DNA from: Saprospiraceae bacterium
GTDB taxonomy: Bacteria; Bacteroidota; Bacteroidia; Chitinophagales; Saprospiraceae
Direction: 5' to 3'
DNA length: 64,000 nucleotides
NCBI GenBank assembly: GCA_020629715.1
Contig: JAHDCU010000007.1
Coordinates: forward strand, 124,001-188,000
Translations under genes and position numbers: made by a program
The notes under the pieces: generated by a model
Seen by the model: only the letters and a program-made list of their open reading frames with translations
The model's database searches: none
What the model was told of the DNA's origin: nothing
In this document: piece after piece, positions 36,950 to 47,672 of the stretch
Layout: each line of letters opens with the position of its first letter
Position numbering within the stretch: position 1 is the stretch's first letter

Positions 36950-39670
36950 ATGACTTACGACAACTTTACGATAAAAGCTCAAGAATCTATCTTACAAGCA
37001 CAGCGAATTGCTGGTGGATTGGATCAGCAACAAGTAGATACCACTCACCTACTCAGAGGTATGATAGATACTGATGAGCAGATGACTGAGTTTCTTCTGA
37101 AGAAGATTGATATCAATGTGCCATTGCTCAAAAGAGAGTTGAATAAGGTCATAGAAAAGTATCCCAAGGTAGAAGGAAGTGACAAGCAATATCTTACCGA
37201 TGATGCCAATAAATCACTTAGTCGTGCTCGTAAAATGATGAAAGAGTTTGGCGATGAATTCATATCGCTAGAGCTCATTTTGATTGGAATTATTCAAGGA
37301 AAGGACAAAGCTGCTAAGCTGCTGAAAGATATGGGCGCCTCTGAAACTGGTCTGATCTCAGCGATCAAAGAGCTTCGTAAAGGGAGAAAGGTAACTGATC
37401 AAAATGCAGAGAATCAATACAATGCGCTGAAAAAATTTGCCATCAACCTTAATGAACGTGCAGACTCTGGAAAGCTAGATCCCATAGTTGGAAGAGATGA
37501 AGAAATACGTCGAATCTTACATATACTTTCCAGAAGAAAGAAAAATAATCCAATACTCATCGGTGAAGCAGGAGTAGGTAAAACAGCAATCGTAGAAGGT
37601 ATCGCTTGGCGAATAGTAAAACAAGATGTACCTGAAAATCTTGCCTCTAAACAGATCTATGTTCTAGATATTTCAGCTTTAGTTGCAGGTGCTAAATACA
37701 AAGGAGAGTTCGAAGAAAGACTAAAAGCTGTAGTCAAAGAAGTAAAATCATCCAATGGTGAGATTATCCTATTCATTGACGAGATTCATACCTTAATCGG
37801 AGCTGGTGGTGGTAATGGAGCGATGGATGCAGCCAATATATTAAAACCTGCACTTGCTCGTGGAGAACTACGTACCATAGGTGCTACTACGCTAGATGAA
37901 TACCAAAAATACTTTGAAAAAGATAAAGCCCTAGTCCGAAGATTTCAGACCGTATATGTCGATGAACCAAGTGTAGAAGACACTATTTCTATACTTCGAG
38001 GTATTCAGGATAAGTACGAAGTTTATCATAAAATAGACATCCTCGATGAAGCGCTAGTAGCCGCCGCTGAGCTATCTCATCGATATATCACAGAACGACA
38101 ATTGCCAGATAAAGCCATCGACCTCATAGATGAAGCTGCCGCAAAATTGAGATTGGAGCTAGACTCCGTACCTGAAGAGATCGATGAAAAAGATCGTAAA
38201 CTAAGACAACTAGAAATCGAGCGAGAGGCGATCAAGCGAGAAAATGATGAGAAAAAGCTTAAAGTCATTAACGAGCAAATTGCCAATGCAAAACAGCAAC
38301 TTGATTCTATCACTGCAGCATGGAAGAATGAAAAGGAGATCGTAGATACGCTACAATCTATCAAGAAATCAATCGAAGAATTAGAGCATCAGGCTGAGGT
38401 AGCCGAGCGTGATAGTGATTATGAGTTAGTTGCTAAAATCCGGTATGGCGAGCTTAAAGAGAAAGAAGCTCAACTTAAGGTGGCTGAAGAAAAGCTGGAT
38501 CAACTTCCAGATGACTCCAGATTTACCAATGAAGAGGTGACAGGTAATGATATCGCTGAGGTAGTATCTAAGTGGACAGGAATTCCTGTGACCAAAATGC
38601 TTCAAAAGGAGAAGGACAAGCTACTAAAACTTGAAGAAGAGATTGGATCAAGACTCATTGGTCAGCGAGAGGCCGTAGTTGCTGTATCCGATGCCATCCG
38701 AAGATCAAGAGCTGGGCTTGGAGATCCTAATCGACCAATAGGTTCTTTTATTTTCTTAGGACCAACGGGAGTAGGAAAAACAGAGCTGGCTAAGACGCTC
38801 GCAGATGTACTTTTTGATGATGAACGAGCGATCACTCGTATCGATATGTCAGAGTACCAAGAAAAGCATAGTGTATCACGTCTAGTAGGAGCGCCTCCAG
38901 GATATGTCGGTTATGATGAAGGTGGACAGTTGACAGAAGCAGTACGACGTCGACCTTATTCAATTGTACTTTTGGATGAGATCGAAAAAGCGCATCCCGA
39001 TACTTTCAACATATTATTACAAGTATTGGACGATGGTCGATTGACGGATAATAAAGGACGAGTGGCTAACTTCAAAAACACCTTGATCATTATGACTTCC
39101 AATATGGGAGCACAAACCATCCTTGAAAACTTTGAAGATTTAGATGCATTAGGCGATGAGCACAGAGCTGAGATCGTAGATACCACTAAGATTGAGGTTT
39201 TTGAGGCCCTAAAGGAAAACCTCAGACCTGAATTTCTCAATCGTATTGACGAGCAGGTGATGTTTTTACCGTTGACCAAAAGTGAGATCAAGAAAATCGC
39301 TCAATTACTGTTGAAGAAGGTTACCAAAAATCTTGCAAAACAAGAGATTACCATAGAGTTTACTGAGACTGCCTTAGATCTATTAGCAGATTTGGGTTAT
39401 GATCCGCAATTCGGTGCAAGGCCGCTCAAGAGAGTCATCCAAAATGAGCTCATCAATGAGCTTGCGAAAGCCATGCTCTCAGGAAAGTTTGGCGCTGGAG
39501 ACTCCATTTTCGTGGGTACAAACGCTAAGGGGTTTACCTTCACTGAGCAAGAGAGTAAGTCTAAAGAAAAGCCAGAAGTCAAAGAGAAACCGAAGAAGAA
39601 TAACGATTTAGATGATCTCAAAAAGGCGACGAAGGATTTAGAGGATGAGATGGATGGGATGGAGGAGTAA
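36950..39670 (+). CDS. clpB: ClpB-type AAA+ disaggregase
   Basis: A 906-residue protein. The N-terminal Clp repeat domain ([17 protein letters not shown]) is followed by NBD1 with Walker A GEAGVGKT and [13 protein letters not shown]. The long coiled-coil middle domain (residues ~400-520) distinguishes ClpB from ClpA, and NBD2 has Walker A GPTGVGKT. No ClpP-binding loop motif was noticed. ClpB works with DnaK/DnaJ/GrpE to resolubilise aggregates. The last ~40 residues are a Lys/Glu/Asp-rich tail not typical of short ClpB. It is monocistronic. Confidence 0.92.
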   Translation: MTYDNFTIKAQESILQAQRIAGGLDQQQVDTTHLLRGMIDTDEQMTEFLLKKIDINVPLLKRELNKVIEKYPKVEGSDKQYLTDDANKSLSRARKMMKEFGDEFISLELILIGIIQGKDKAAKLLKDMGASETGLISAIKELRKGRKVTDQNAENQYNALKKFAINLNERADSGKLDPIVGRDEEIRRILHILSRRKKNNPILIGEAGVGKTAIVEGIAWRIVKQDVPENLASKQIYVLDISALVAGAKYKGEFEERLKAVVKEVKSSNGEIILFIDEIHTLIGAGGGNGAMDAANILKPALARGELRTIGATTLDEYQKYFEKDKALVRRFQTVYVDEPSVEDTISILRGIQDKYEVYHKIDILDEALVAAAELSHRYITERQLPDKAIDLIDEAAAKLRLELDSVPEEIDEKDRKLRQLEIEREAIKRENDEKKLKVINEQIANAKQQLDSITAAWKNEKEIVDTLQSIKKSIEELEHQAEVAERDSDYELVAKIRYGELKEKEAQLKVAEEKLDQLPDDSRFTNEEVTGNDIAEVVSKWTGIPVTKMLQKEKDKLLKLEEEIGSRLIGQREAVVAVSDAIRRSRAGLGDPNRPIGSFIFLGPTGVGKTELAKTLADVLFDDERAITRIDMSEYQEKHSVSRLVGAPPGYVGYDEGGQLTEAVRRRPYSIVLLDEIEKAHPDTFNILLQVLDDGRLTDNKGRVANFKNTLIIMTSNMGAQTILENFEDLDALGDEHRAEIVDTTKIEVFEALKENLRPEFLNRIDEQVMFLPLTKSEIKKIAQLLLKKVTKNLAKQEITIEFTETALDLLADLGYDPQFGARPLKRVIQNELINELAKAMLSGKFGAGDSIFVGTNAKGFTFTEQESKSKEKPEVKEKPKKNNDLDDLKKATKDLEDEMDGMEE

Positions 39671-39769
39671 GTATTGTTTAAAATTCTAATCAAAAAATCT
39701 GTGCCCATCGTTACATCATTGGACTGTCACTGGCTTTAGTTAACTAAATGAACCGTTCTTAAATACTCC

Positions 39770-42700
39770 TTAGTTCTTGATCAGCTTTTGATAGTATTTA
39801 CTCTCTTGAGATTCTACGATAATTATGTAAAAACCAGATGGTAGATCTGAAGTATCTAAAGATGCTTTTTGATGATATGTGTATTCTTGATCAAAGTAAA
39901 CTTGGCCTTTAGCGCCTATAAGTTTTATATTATCAAAATGACCATTTTCTAGCCCTACAGTTATTTGATCCTGAAATGGATTTGGTACAACTTGAAGTAG
40001 AATTTGTTTTTCATCAACTACCGAAGTCGGTAAGAAAATATCATTCTCATATCGTGGCAGTAGTTGATAAGAATCTAAGTAAGGTGAGCTTTCATCAAAC
40101 TGACTGCAGATACCTATCACATTAAATACACCAATAGGTGCGGGCTGTGTAGACCAATAGGTACTTGCTTGTATACGCAATTGCTCAATACCACTTTGAG
40201 ATTGCACTCTTACATTGAAAGAAGAACCATCTCCTAGCCATTCTGTCTGATCTACAAGCGACACATTATCTAATCTTAGCAGCGAAGACTCGTATTGCTC
40301 CTTTAGACTTTCCACTGTTTGGGGGTTGACTAAATCAGCATATTCTTCTATCACTTCTATAGATTCTGGAATAATTTCCAATAACCCTTTATACTGCTGA
40401 AAATATCCTCTTACCCTAAGTCTATCACCCAGCTTTTGATCAAAGTCTATTTGATTTAAATGCTGAAATACTGCAATACCATGCCCCTCTTGATCGATAA
40501 TAAAGAACATTAAGTGATCAGGATCTAAGAAATTGGGACTATGCACTACGCCTTCCACGGTAGCTTGATAATAATCAACTTGATACTCTCCGAGGCTGTC
40601 ATAGATACGAATATCTCCAAGGTCATAAAAAGGAAATGGTTCTTCGCTAGTGTGATCTCTATTATTGCAATCTTCATCTATCAAGTTACCTGCAATTTCA
40701 ATAGCATCGGGATTTATATCTGGATCGGTATCATCACAATCCCATTTACTAAGACTATAACCATCTAACTCTCCACCACACCATGTAGTGGTCTCCTCAG
40801 AGGTACCATGTCCATCCCCGTCTAAATCTTGAAAGTAAGTAACCAAGGCCAAACCTTCATCTATTTCACCGTTGCAGTCATCATCTATATCATTGCATAA
40901 CTCTTCTGCACCGGGATACACATCAGGATTATCGTCATCACAATCATGATAAGCAACATAGCCGTCTAGATCGCCATCATAACAACGTGGGTGTAACTGA
41001 TCAAGCACAGATAAGTCGATGATTATTTGATCAGTGCATTGTGTCAACCAATTCATGGAGTCCAGATAATATACTCCTGTGCTAGTGAAGCCTCTATACT
41101 CTTCTCCTTGACAAATTTCTATTTCTTGATAGTGCTCCTGTGCTTCTGATACACTAAGATCAATCCTGTAGATAGATTCTGCACAACCCAATTCAGTAAA
41201 TATGGTGTCAAAAAATAATGTATCGCTCGTAGCTAGATAATCAACATCTCTAAAATTGAATGTATCTCCTAGACAAATCCTTGGATACCTATAGAGCGTA
41301 TAAGGTTCTGTAACGGACAGATTATAGGTTCTGATCGAATCACAAGTAATTCCAATATTTATCGTGTCCGAAAACACCCCTGAATCAAAATATCCTTCTA
41401 GTGTATCTCCTTCACATATAGTGGTATCGATCATCGTATATTTAAATGTGCAAATCTCATCGACAAGAGTATTAAATGTCCTATTAGTAATGATCGGAGG
41501 GTTATAATCAAAAATGATATGTGCTTGATTTTCTACCCTAGTATAATCTGGCACCCCCTCTTTAGATTCTATGCTATAATTGATATAGCCATGACTTTCC
41601 GGTTCATTAGATATACTGTCAGGTAAGTAAATATTCTTAAATACAAACTCTAAGTGATCTCTCCTAAACACCGTATTCATTGAATGAGAGCTATTGATAA
41701 TCTTAAAAGTAGACCAATCCAAATTTTGATCTAATGTATCAATGATCCTTACATCGATAGCGGGTGCATTACCTGTATTTTGAAAACGTATTCTGTAATT
41801 TAGCGTATCTTCCTTAAGTGTATAGTGCTCTTCTTTGACACCTGGAGGATCTACAGCTTTATCATTAGGATCGTAGGAGCATAGTACTACGGACTCAAGT
41901 CTGTCTTCAAATACATGGTCTTCTGTAGTAATATCATATGACACATAATATTTAAAACTGAGACTGTCTCCAGTAAACTGCTCCGACGGCATCTTTACCC
42001 TAAAATCAATATTGAGCTGCTGCTGCGGATAAAAATCTTCTAAAGTCCAATAGTAGCGAGATCCATCATTTTTAGGATTGATAGAAAAGCTACCCATACT
42101 TAGGTCTTCTATTTTATCTAAATATAACCTACCATTTTCAATATTTGCTCCAGTATTTCTACACTTGATTTTAAAATCAACCCATGTATTACATCGCGTT
42201 GGATTGGAGCTTAGCTGTGCTTCGGCAGATGAAGAAATCGAGCTAGACTTAAGTGCAAAGTCGTATCCCGTATTGCTAGATTCTCCCTCTTGAAAAGCTA
42301 GAGTAGTCAAAGTATCAGAACCTACGGTAGACCAATCCTCATGAGAAAGATTGATGATATTATAGACTTGATTTACTTCACTCTTGTATAAATATTTACC
42401 AGCCTCGTTAGTATAAACCAGTACGTCATCAGGTAATATGTGTACCGCATAGTTGGCGATTCCATATTCTTGATCATCTTTGACATTGTTACAGTTCACA
42501 TCATGATAGACTATTCCTGATATACCGTAATCAAGGCAATCTATATCATACAAACCATTGCAGCCTATGGCATTTTCTTCGATCCTTAGCTTATCATTTG
42601 AGATATTTAAAAGATCACAAACTAAGTGAATACTGCAGTTTGAGAGCGAATCATTTTTATAAATACGAAGAGCCTGACCATATTCAGTTATTAAGCTATC

Positions 42701-44572
42701 TGCATTGATATTACTCAGAGCACTGATGTCTTTTAGACTAGAGTTATAAGATAGGTCTATACCATTTTTTACTAACTCTAAATCATTTACTCCCTCGAGA
42801 TTTTCCAATTGTGACATAAATTGGATGGAGAGACCGTCTCCAATATGTCTTATATTTTCTAGATTTTGAATAGAACTAATATTATTCAAAAACCTTAATC
42901 GCAACTCGCCCTCAATAGAAGATATGTTTCGTAGACCATCGAGTGAAGAAAGATTATTTAAACTTACTAATTCTAAAGCTCCGTGAATAGTATCTATAGA
43001 AGCCAAAAAATCTAATGACTCAAGTCCATCGAGATATGATAGATGGATACCTCCTCCAATAGTTTGTAGACGGTCAAAAGTGATGGGGCTATCTAGATTT
43101 GTATTAGAGGTAATGATAAGATCACCTCCTATATGCTCTAAAAACTCCAATGCAGGAAAGCTATCTAACCTATAATTTCCCGTAATTTCTAAGTTACCTC
43201 CTATCTCCGTAAGGTCTTTAAGAAAATCAAAGTTCATGTCAAACCCTAAATTTTGGATAATTATATCTGCTGATCCAAATTGAATAGAAGAGTAATCAGG
43301 CAAATTGAATACCTCATCTAAACCTATCAATTTTATACCCCCAAGTTTGGTAAGCTTAGGAGCAAAATCAACATTCTCTAGTTTTTCATTATCTTCTAAC
43401 CAAATATTACCACATATGGATTGTAACTCTGCGAAACCACCTAGCGTCTCGAGATTTACATGACTTCTTATACTAAGGTCACCACCTATATTTTTTATAG
43501 AATTCAATCCAGTGAAGTCTTTCAAACTATTATAAAAATCATACATGATGAGGTCCCCTTTCACAGAATCAAGACTCGTAAATCCATCAATATGATCTAA
43601 ATCATAATTTCTACTAAAATTGAGATTACCTTCTATTACTTCAAGCGTAGGTATACCTTGTAATGAGGACGTTAGATGGTTTTCCGTGAAGTTTAATGAT
43701 CCCTTGATCCTCTTTAGCTTAGGTAATGTACTGATATCCATATACCATATATGATCAAAATCTAAATCCCCTTCTATCAATTCTAGATTTTCTAACTTAC
43801 TTAAAGAAGATAAATCATCCGTATCATCGAAGAGCACATCTCCGTGGATGACTTTGACATTTTGCAAGCCATTAAGACTACTAAAACCATAGTTGCCTAT
43901 CGTGCTCAAACTACCTAAAGACTCCAATCCCTGCAAACCATTATAACTGCTCAAAAAAGACCTATAGCTGTATAGCTTTCCGCCTAAATAATCTAACTCA
44001 CTCAATCCTGAAAGTGAGCCCGAAAAGCGCTCCAATCTTAGTGATCCATATATTGAATCGATGGCTATATTTCGAAGTACATGATCACCTTCAAACTGTA
44101 GATTGAAATCACCTCTGACAACTTTCACATTCTCGAGGCCTTTGGATTCAAAACAATCACAATTTATTCTTATCCCTAAATCACCTCCAATCTCAGTGAT
44201 ATTCTCTAATCCCACTACATCACGCAACAAGTCGTTATTTTCTATTAGCAAACTAGCCGGTATAGCTTCTAGATTATGGAGCCCAAAAATATTGGTCAAA
44301 GATGTATTCTTGATGATTTTGATATCTCCAGTAATGGACGTAAGATTACTTAAAGCTGCTAGATTAGTTATATCAGTTTCCCCCGAAAATGATTCTGTAC
44401 CAATGAGTACATTCCCTTCTATCTCAGTACAGTTAGGATGATCTTGGGCAAACTGTTCTACCTCAGCTTGCGAACTAAGTACTACATCACCAACTATACA
44501 TGCTTGAGACACAAGCGCTTGATAGCAATTGACTGATATTATAAGAGTTAGCAAATATTTATAGTTCATCAT
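39770..44572 (-). CDS. Giant surface protein: receptor-L-domain-like repeats, MopE-like metal motifs, T9SS sorting domain
   Basis: 1600 residues with an N-terminal signal (YKYLLTLIISVNCYQALVSQ). Residues ~30-660 hold about two dozen short leucine-rich units of the receptor-L-domain type (GDLxIxxNxxLxxLxGLxxL). An SdrD-B-like segment follows (GISGIVYHDVNCNNVKDDQEYG), then DUF11-like Ig domains (YTLKEDTLNYRIRFQNTGNAPAIDVRIIDT is one). Residues ~1195-1300 have MopE-type metal-binding motifs (DGDLDGYVAYHDCDDDNPDVYPGA, CNDIDDDCNGEIDEG). A likely OB-fold domain is at ~1320-1420 and a type A T9SS CTD at the end (VVPNPFQDQITVGL). Probably an adhesin; no ligand known. Confidence 0.8.
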   Translation of the reverse strand: MMNYKYLLTLIISVNCYQALVSQACIVGDVVLSSQAEVEQFAQDHPNCTEIEGNVLIGTESFSGETDITNLAALSNLTSITGDIKIIKNTSLTNIFGLHNLEAIPASLLIENNDLLRDVVGLENITEIGGDLGIRINCDCFESKGLENVKVVRGDFNLQFEGDHVLRNIAIDSIYGSLRLERFSGSLSGLSELDYLGGKLYSYRSFLSSYNGLQGLESLGSLSTIGNYGFSSLNGLQNVKVIHGDVLFDDTDDLSSLSKLENLELIEGDLDFDHIWYMDISTLPKLKRIKGSLNFTENHLTSSLQGIPTLEVIEGNLNFSRNYDLDHIDGFTSLDSVKGDLIMYDFYNSLKDFTGLNSIKNIGGDLSIRSHVNLETLGGFAELQSICGNIWLEDNEKLENVDFAPKLTKLGGIKLIGLDEVFNLPDYSSIQFGSADIIIQNLGFDMNFDFLKDLTEIGGNLEITGNYRLDSFPALEFLEHIGGDLIITSNTNLDSPITFDRLQTIGGGIHLSYLDGLESLDFLASIDTIHGALELVSLNNLSSLDGLRNISSIEGELRLRFLNNISSIQNLENIRHIGDGLSIQFMSQLENLEGVNDLELVKNGIDLSYNSSLKDISALSNINADSLITEYGQALRIYKNDSLSNCSIHLVCDLLNISNDKLRIEENAIGCNGLYDIDCLDYGISGIVYHDVNCNNVKDDQEYGIANYAVHILPDDVLVYTNEAGKYLYKSEVNQVYNIINLSHEDWSTVGSDTLTTLAFQEGESSNTGYDFALKSSSISSSAEAQLSSNPTRCNTWVDFKIKCRNTGANIENGRLYLDKIEDLSMGSFSINPKNDGSRYYWTLEDFYPQQQLNIDFRVKMPSEQFTGDSLSFKYYVSYDITTEDHVFEDRLESVVLCSYDPNDKAVDPPGVKEEHYTLKEDTLNYRIRFQNTGNAPAIDVRIIDTLDQNLDWSTFKIINSSHSMNTVFRRDHLEFVFKNIYLPDSISNEPESHGYINYSIESKEGVPDYTRVENQAHIIFDYNPPIITNRTFNTLVDEICTFKYTMIDTTICEGDTLEGYFDSGVFSDTINIGITCDSIRTYNLSVTEPYTLYRYPRICLGDTFNFRDVDYLATSDTLFFDTIFTELGCAESIYRIDLSVSEAQEHYQEIEICQGEEYRGFTSTGVYYLDSMNWLTQCTDQIIIDLSVLDQLHPRCYDGDLDGYVAYHDCDDDNPDVYPGAEELCNDIDDDCNGEIDEGLALVTYFQDLDGDGHGTSEETTTWCGGELDGYSLSKWDCDDTDPDINPDAIEIAGNLIDEDCNNRDHTSEEPFPFYDLGDIRIYDSLGEYQVDYYQATVEGVVHSPNFLDPDHLMFFIIDQEGHGIAVFQHLNQIDFDQKLGDRLRVRGYFQQYKGLLEIIPESIEVIEEYADLVNPQTVESLKEQYESSLLRLDNVSLVDQTEWLGDGSSFNVRVQSQSGIEQLRIQASTYWSTQPAPIGVFNVIGICSQFDESSPYLDSYQLLPRYENDIFLPTSVVDEKQILLQVVPNPFQDQITVGLENGHFDNIKLIGAKGQVYFDQEYTYHQKASLDTSDLPSGFYIIIVESQESKYYQKLIKN

Positions 44573-44776
44573 TTTATTTTATAAAGGTCCTACCTCTTAT
44601 AATCATTCAACCGCAACCTTCGGGATCTACCCTAATATACTCAATCCATAAATTAATATCCCTTTTCTAGGAATAGAAAATCTAGTATTTCTACACATAG
44701 GATCAGAGTCATGAACCTTATCCAATAATACAAAAAATAAAGTCTGCTAATAATCAAATCATCATAAACGATCAGA

Positions 44777-45340
44777 TCAATTTATATTCTCCCGCACAAC
44801 CCTAGCAGGATTACCCGCGACAAAACAGTCATCTGCTACATCACGAGTGACTACTGCTCCTGCACCAATGACCGCACCATTCCCAATACTGACTCCAGGG
44901 CAGATTATAGCTCCACCTCCGATCCAGACATCATTTCCGATAGTAATAGGCTTGCCTAATTCTCGACCTGAATTGCGAGATATAGCATCAAGAGGATGAG
45001 TTGCTGTATAGATCTGTACATTTGGAGCAAACATCACATGATTGCCAATGGTAACTTCGCATACATCCAAAATGCAACAGTTGTAATTCATAAATACAGA
45101 CTCACCGACTTTAATATTGTATCCATAGTCACAATAAAATGGTGGTTCTATGTAAAGTCCTGTGCCAGCCTCACCCAATAAATCATAAAAGAGGCGATCT
45201 CGCTCTACCTTTTGATCTTCAGGTATTGCATTGATCCGCTGAAATAGCATACGAGCGGCTTGGCGCTCTGCAACTAAGTCAGGATGCATCGGGTCATACA
45301 TTTCCCCCGCTAGCATGAGTTGTTTTTCAGATAAACTCAT
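44777..45340 (-). CDS. Sugar O-acetyltransferase (maltose acetyltransferase / LacA type)
   Basis: About 187 residues of left-handed beta-helix hexapeptide repeats (FYCDYGYNIKVGESVFMNYN, VTIGNHVMFAPNVQIYTATH). The catalytic His lies in TATHPLDA. An N-terminal Mac domain (LMLAGEMYDPMHPDLVAER) places it in the maltose/galactoside acetyltransferase group, which moves acetyl from acetyl-CoA to sugars. The ATG at 45340 overlaps the upstream protease stop in a TGATG arrangement, so translation is coupled; a GTG at 45343 is less likely. The pairing with a protease is unusual. Confidence 0.88.
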   Translation of the reverse strand: MSLSEKQLMLAGEMYDPMHPDLVAERQAARMLFQRINAIPEDQKVERDRLFYDLLGEAGTGLYIEPPFYCDYGYNIKVGESVFMNYNCCILDVCEVTIGNHVMFAPNVQIYTATHPLDAISRNSGRELGKPITIGNDVWIGGGAIICPGVSIGNGAVIGAGAVVTRDVADDCFVAGNPARVVRENIN

Positions 45341-47094
45341 CACTTAATGATGCTTTGAGTCTGTACTTGATTGCCATTCCAAAGCTGGATATGATATAAT
45401 CCATGTGCCCAACGTTCAACATCAGTAATATTAAATTCCATCAAAGGATAATCGTATTGCTTGCGATACATAACCTGCCCTAAGGCATCTACAATGACTA
45501 TTTTTGAGATCAATCGTTCTGACTGTATTTGTAAAAAATCAGCGGTCGGATTAGGGAATATAGTAGTGCTCCAACTGCTGGAAATATCCTTCGTATTACT
45601 CACATTTAATGCTTGTTCTACTGCTGCTAGTGCATCGATCCTTCCATATCCATATACTGCATTTGGAATTTCAGAACCTAGATAGTCGCCACAGTCTTGA
45701 TCCGTAGTTTTAGGTACTGCCGTTGATCTTATGATTTCTTCGATGATCTCGACCTGACCTGCCAATGCAGGATTAGCCGATATGATGAGTCCTACAACGC
45801 CAGCTACATGTGGTCCTGCCATACTGGTACCACTAAAACTTGCAAAACCTCCATTACGTATCGTAGATCGTACGCCTACTCCCGGGGCCGAAATATCTGG
45901 TTTTAGACGAAAACTACTATCTACTGCTACAGGGCCTCGACTAGAAAAACCAGCAATCGTATCATTGGATGCGGTAGCACCTACTGAAAAAGAACCCTGA
46001 AAGATAGCTGCTGGATTTCTTACAGATTCGCAACTACTACCACTGTTTCCTGCAGACACTACTACGACCACTCCCGCGGATCTCAAATTTTCTACAGCCT
46101 CGTCCATCAAATGCCAATTGCTTGCATTACACCCTTCCATCTCAGGGCATCCCCAGCTATTGGCAATGACATGCGGAGCCATAGTAGGGTCTGCGTCAGT
46201 GCCGTCTAACTTGGTCGGAGCCAAAAACCATTCAAAACATTCGATATAGGTACTCGGAGATCCATATCCTCTTTCCATATTTCTGCATGCAATCCACTTG
46301 GCATCTGGTGCTACGCCAATGCTATTTTCATCATCAGACCCGATCATAGTACCCATCGTATGAGTACCGTGATTATTATCATCACATGGGTGATCTACGT
46401 TCAATCCACAGGGGTTTGTAGTTTCTGTGATCAAGGTATCTCCGTGTAAGGGGTTAATCTCTCGTATAGCATCATGCCAGTTGTAATCATGCTCATGGTT
46501 GGCGTCTTCACTATAACCTCTGTACTTTTTAAGCAATGTTGGATGCTCAAAATCATAGCCTGTATCTTGACCTGCTATCACAACATTCTCTCCTGTATAA
46601 CCTAATGACCAAACGCTATCGGCCTGTATCATTTTGATTCCCCATTCTGGTTCGGTCATCCTTGATCTCAACACCTCTTCCTCATCTATGATATAGTCAA
46701 CCATGGCTGGCCTGTCCCAATAAATATGTTGTACATCACCATGTTCACTCAATGTATATAGAGTATTTAAATCCAACTTTGCAGCTATTGCATTTACAAG
46801 ATAAAATGACTGATAATCAATCTGATTCTGATCCAAAATCCGAATGATCTCTTTTTGAGACTGTTCTGCACTTTGTATTAAATTTTGGTAAACGAAGATA
46901 GTTTTTCGTTCTTTAGACCAGTCCATCTTAGGTTGTAAGCTCTGATTCGATTTTATATGAATCATGACCTTTACCTCATCTTTAGTATCAAATTGATCTA
47001 ATATATCGGAGTCAATTTTATCAAAATTTTGGGCGATAAGCGATGATGAAAAAAGTAATATTCCGAGAAAACAGAGATTGCGTATACTATTCAT
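45340..47094 (-). CDS. S8 subtilisin-like serine protease with T9SS type A sorting domain
   Basis: A 584-residue exported protease. A signal peptide (NLCFLGILLFSSSLIAQ) precedes an I9-like propeptide region. The catalytic residues are Asp177 in AGQDTGYDFEHP, His242 in NNHGTHTMGTMIG and Ser424 in FSGTSMAGPHVAG, with oxyanion Asn in HVIANSWGCP. The layout resembles bacillopeptidase F. The C terminus (IFPNPTADFLQIQ, GLYHIQLWNGNQ) is a T9SS sorting domain, so the enzyme is probably displayed or released at the cell surface. Confidence 0.92.
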   Translation of the reverse strand: MNSIRNLCFLGILLFSSSLIAQNFDKIDSDILDQFDTKDEVKVMIHIKSNQSLQPKMDWSKERKTIFVYQNLIQSAEQSQKEIIRILDQNQIDYQSFYLVNAIAAKLDLNTLYTLSEHGDVQHIYWDRPAMVDYIIDEEEVLRSRMTEPEWGIKMIQADSVWSLGYTGENVVIAGQDTGYDFEHPTLLKKYRGYSEDANHEHDYNWHDAIREINPLHGDTLITETTNPCGLNVDHPCDDNNHGTHTMGTMIGSDDENSIGVAPDAKWIACRNMERGYGSPSTYIECFEWFLAPTKLDGTDADPTMAPHVIANSWGCPEMEGCNASNWHLMDEAVENLRSAGVVVVVSAGNSGSSCESVRNPAAIFQGSFSVGATASNDTIAGFSSRGPVAVDSSFRLKPDISAPGVGVRSTIRNGGFASFSGTSMAGPHVAGVVGLIISANPALAGQVEIIEEIIRSTAVPKTTDQDCGDYLGSEIPNAVYGYGRIDALAAVEQALNVSNTKDISSSWSTTIFPNPTADFLQIQSERLISKIVIVDALGQVMYRKQYDYPLMEFNITDVERWAHGLYHIQLWNGNQVQTQSIIK

Positions 47095-47218
47095 AATACT
47101 AATTGATAGAATTAAAATTACAAGATTTTACGCTAAGCTAGAGACGGAATTTCGAGTAATCACGTCATAAAGAAGTCTTAAGTATAGATATGGTCAGCAT
47201 CAATTTTATCAAAAATCT

Positions 47219-47226
47219 TACTTTTG
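47219..47226 (+). promoter_or_regulatory. Bacteroidota -7 promoter element (TACTTTTG) of the DksA/TraR-family gene
   Basis: An exact match to TAnnTTTG. It lies 17 bases before ATG 47243 and 32 bases before ATG 47258, which favours the second ATG as the true start because it leaves a normal leader. Confidence 0.5.
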
Positions 47227-47257
47227 CGACTTTATAATAGCAATGTATACACAACTT

Positions 47258-47638
47258 ATGGCTGATAAAACTCGATATTCTGATGATGAGCTAGCTGAGT
47301 TTAAAACTTTAATAGAAGATAAACTCGAAGCAGCCAAAGAACAACTTGATCTATATAAACGTCAAATTAAGGGTCGAGGAGAAGGATCTGATGCTCGAGT
47401 ACGAGGTCTCGATGATAGCGTGGGTTCTGTAGAAAATGAAAGACTAACGACGCTAGCCGGACGCCAACAAAAGTATATTGAGCATCTTAAGAATGCACTA
47501 CTTCGTATTGAAAATAAGGTATACGGTGTCTGCCGAGAAAGCGGAAAATTGATATCAAAAGAGCGTCTCAGGGCCGTACCTCATGCTACACTCAGTATAG
47601 ATGCCAAAGAATCTAGCAAAAAAGAAAATCGACGTTAG
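47258..47638 (+). CDS. DksA/TraR-family regulator lacking the zinc-finger cysteines
   Basis: About 126 residues. A long charged coiled coil (FKTLIEDKLEAAKEQLDLYKR) is followed by a C-terminal DksA-like block YGVCRESGKLISKERLRAVPHA. In classical DksA this block carries a four-cysteine zinc site. Here only one Cys remains and the others are Ser, His or Asp, so zinc binding is doubtful. The family binds the RNA polymerase secondary channel. The start is either ATG 47243 or ATG 47258; the promoter position favours 47258. It lies 34 bases upstream of lspA and is probably cotranscribed. Confidence 0.8.
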   Translation: MADKTRYSDDELAEFKTLIEDKLEAAKEQLDLYKRQIKGRGEGSDARVRGLDDSVGSVENERLTTLAGRQQKYIEHLKNALLRIENKVYGVCRESGKLISKERLRAVPHATLSIDAKESSKKENRR

Positions 47639-47672
47639 TCACAATTGATACTCTAAAACCAAAAGCCACTAC

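Noticed and set aside
44663-44680. Hairpin ttttcta-ggaa-tagaaaa between the acetyltransferase and the giant repeat protein
   Set aside because: AT-only stem of 7 bp without a T-run, about 100 bases from the acetyltransferase stop. Too weak to call a terminator.
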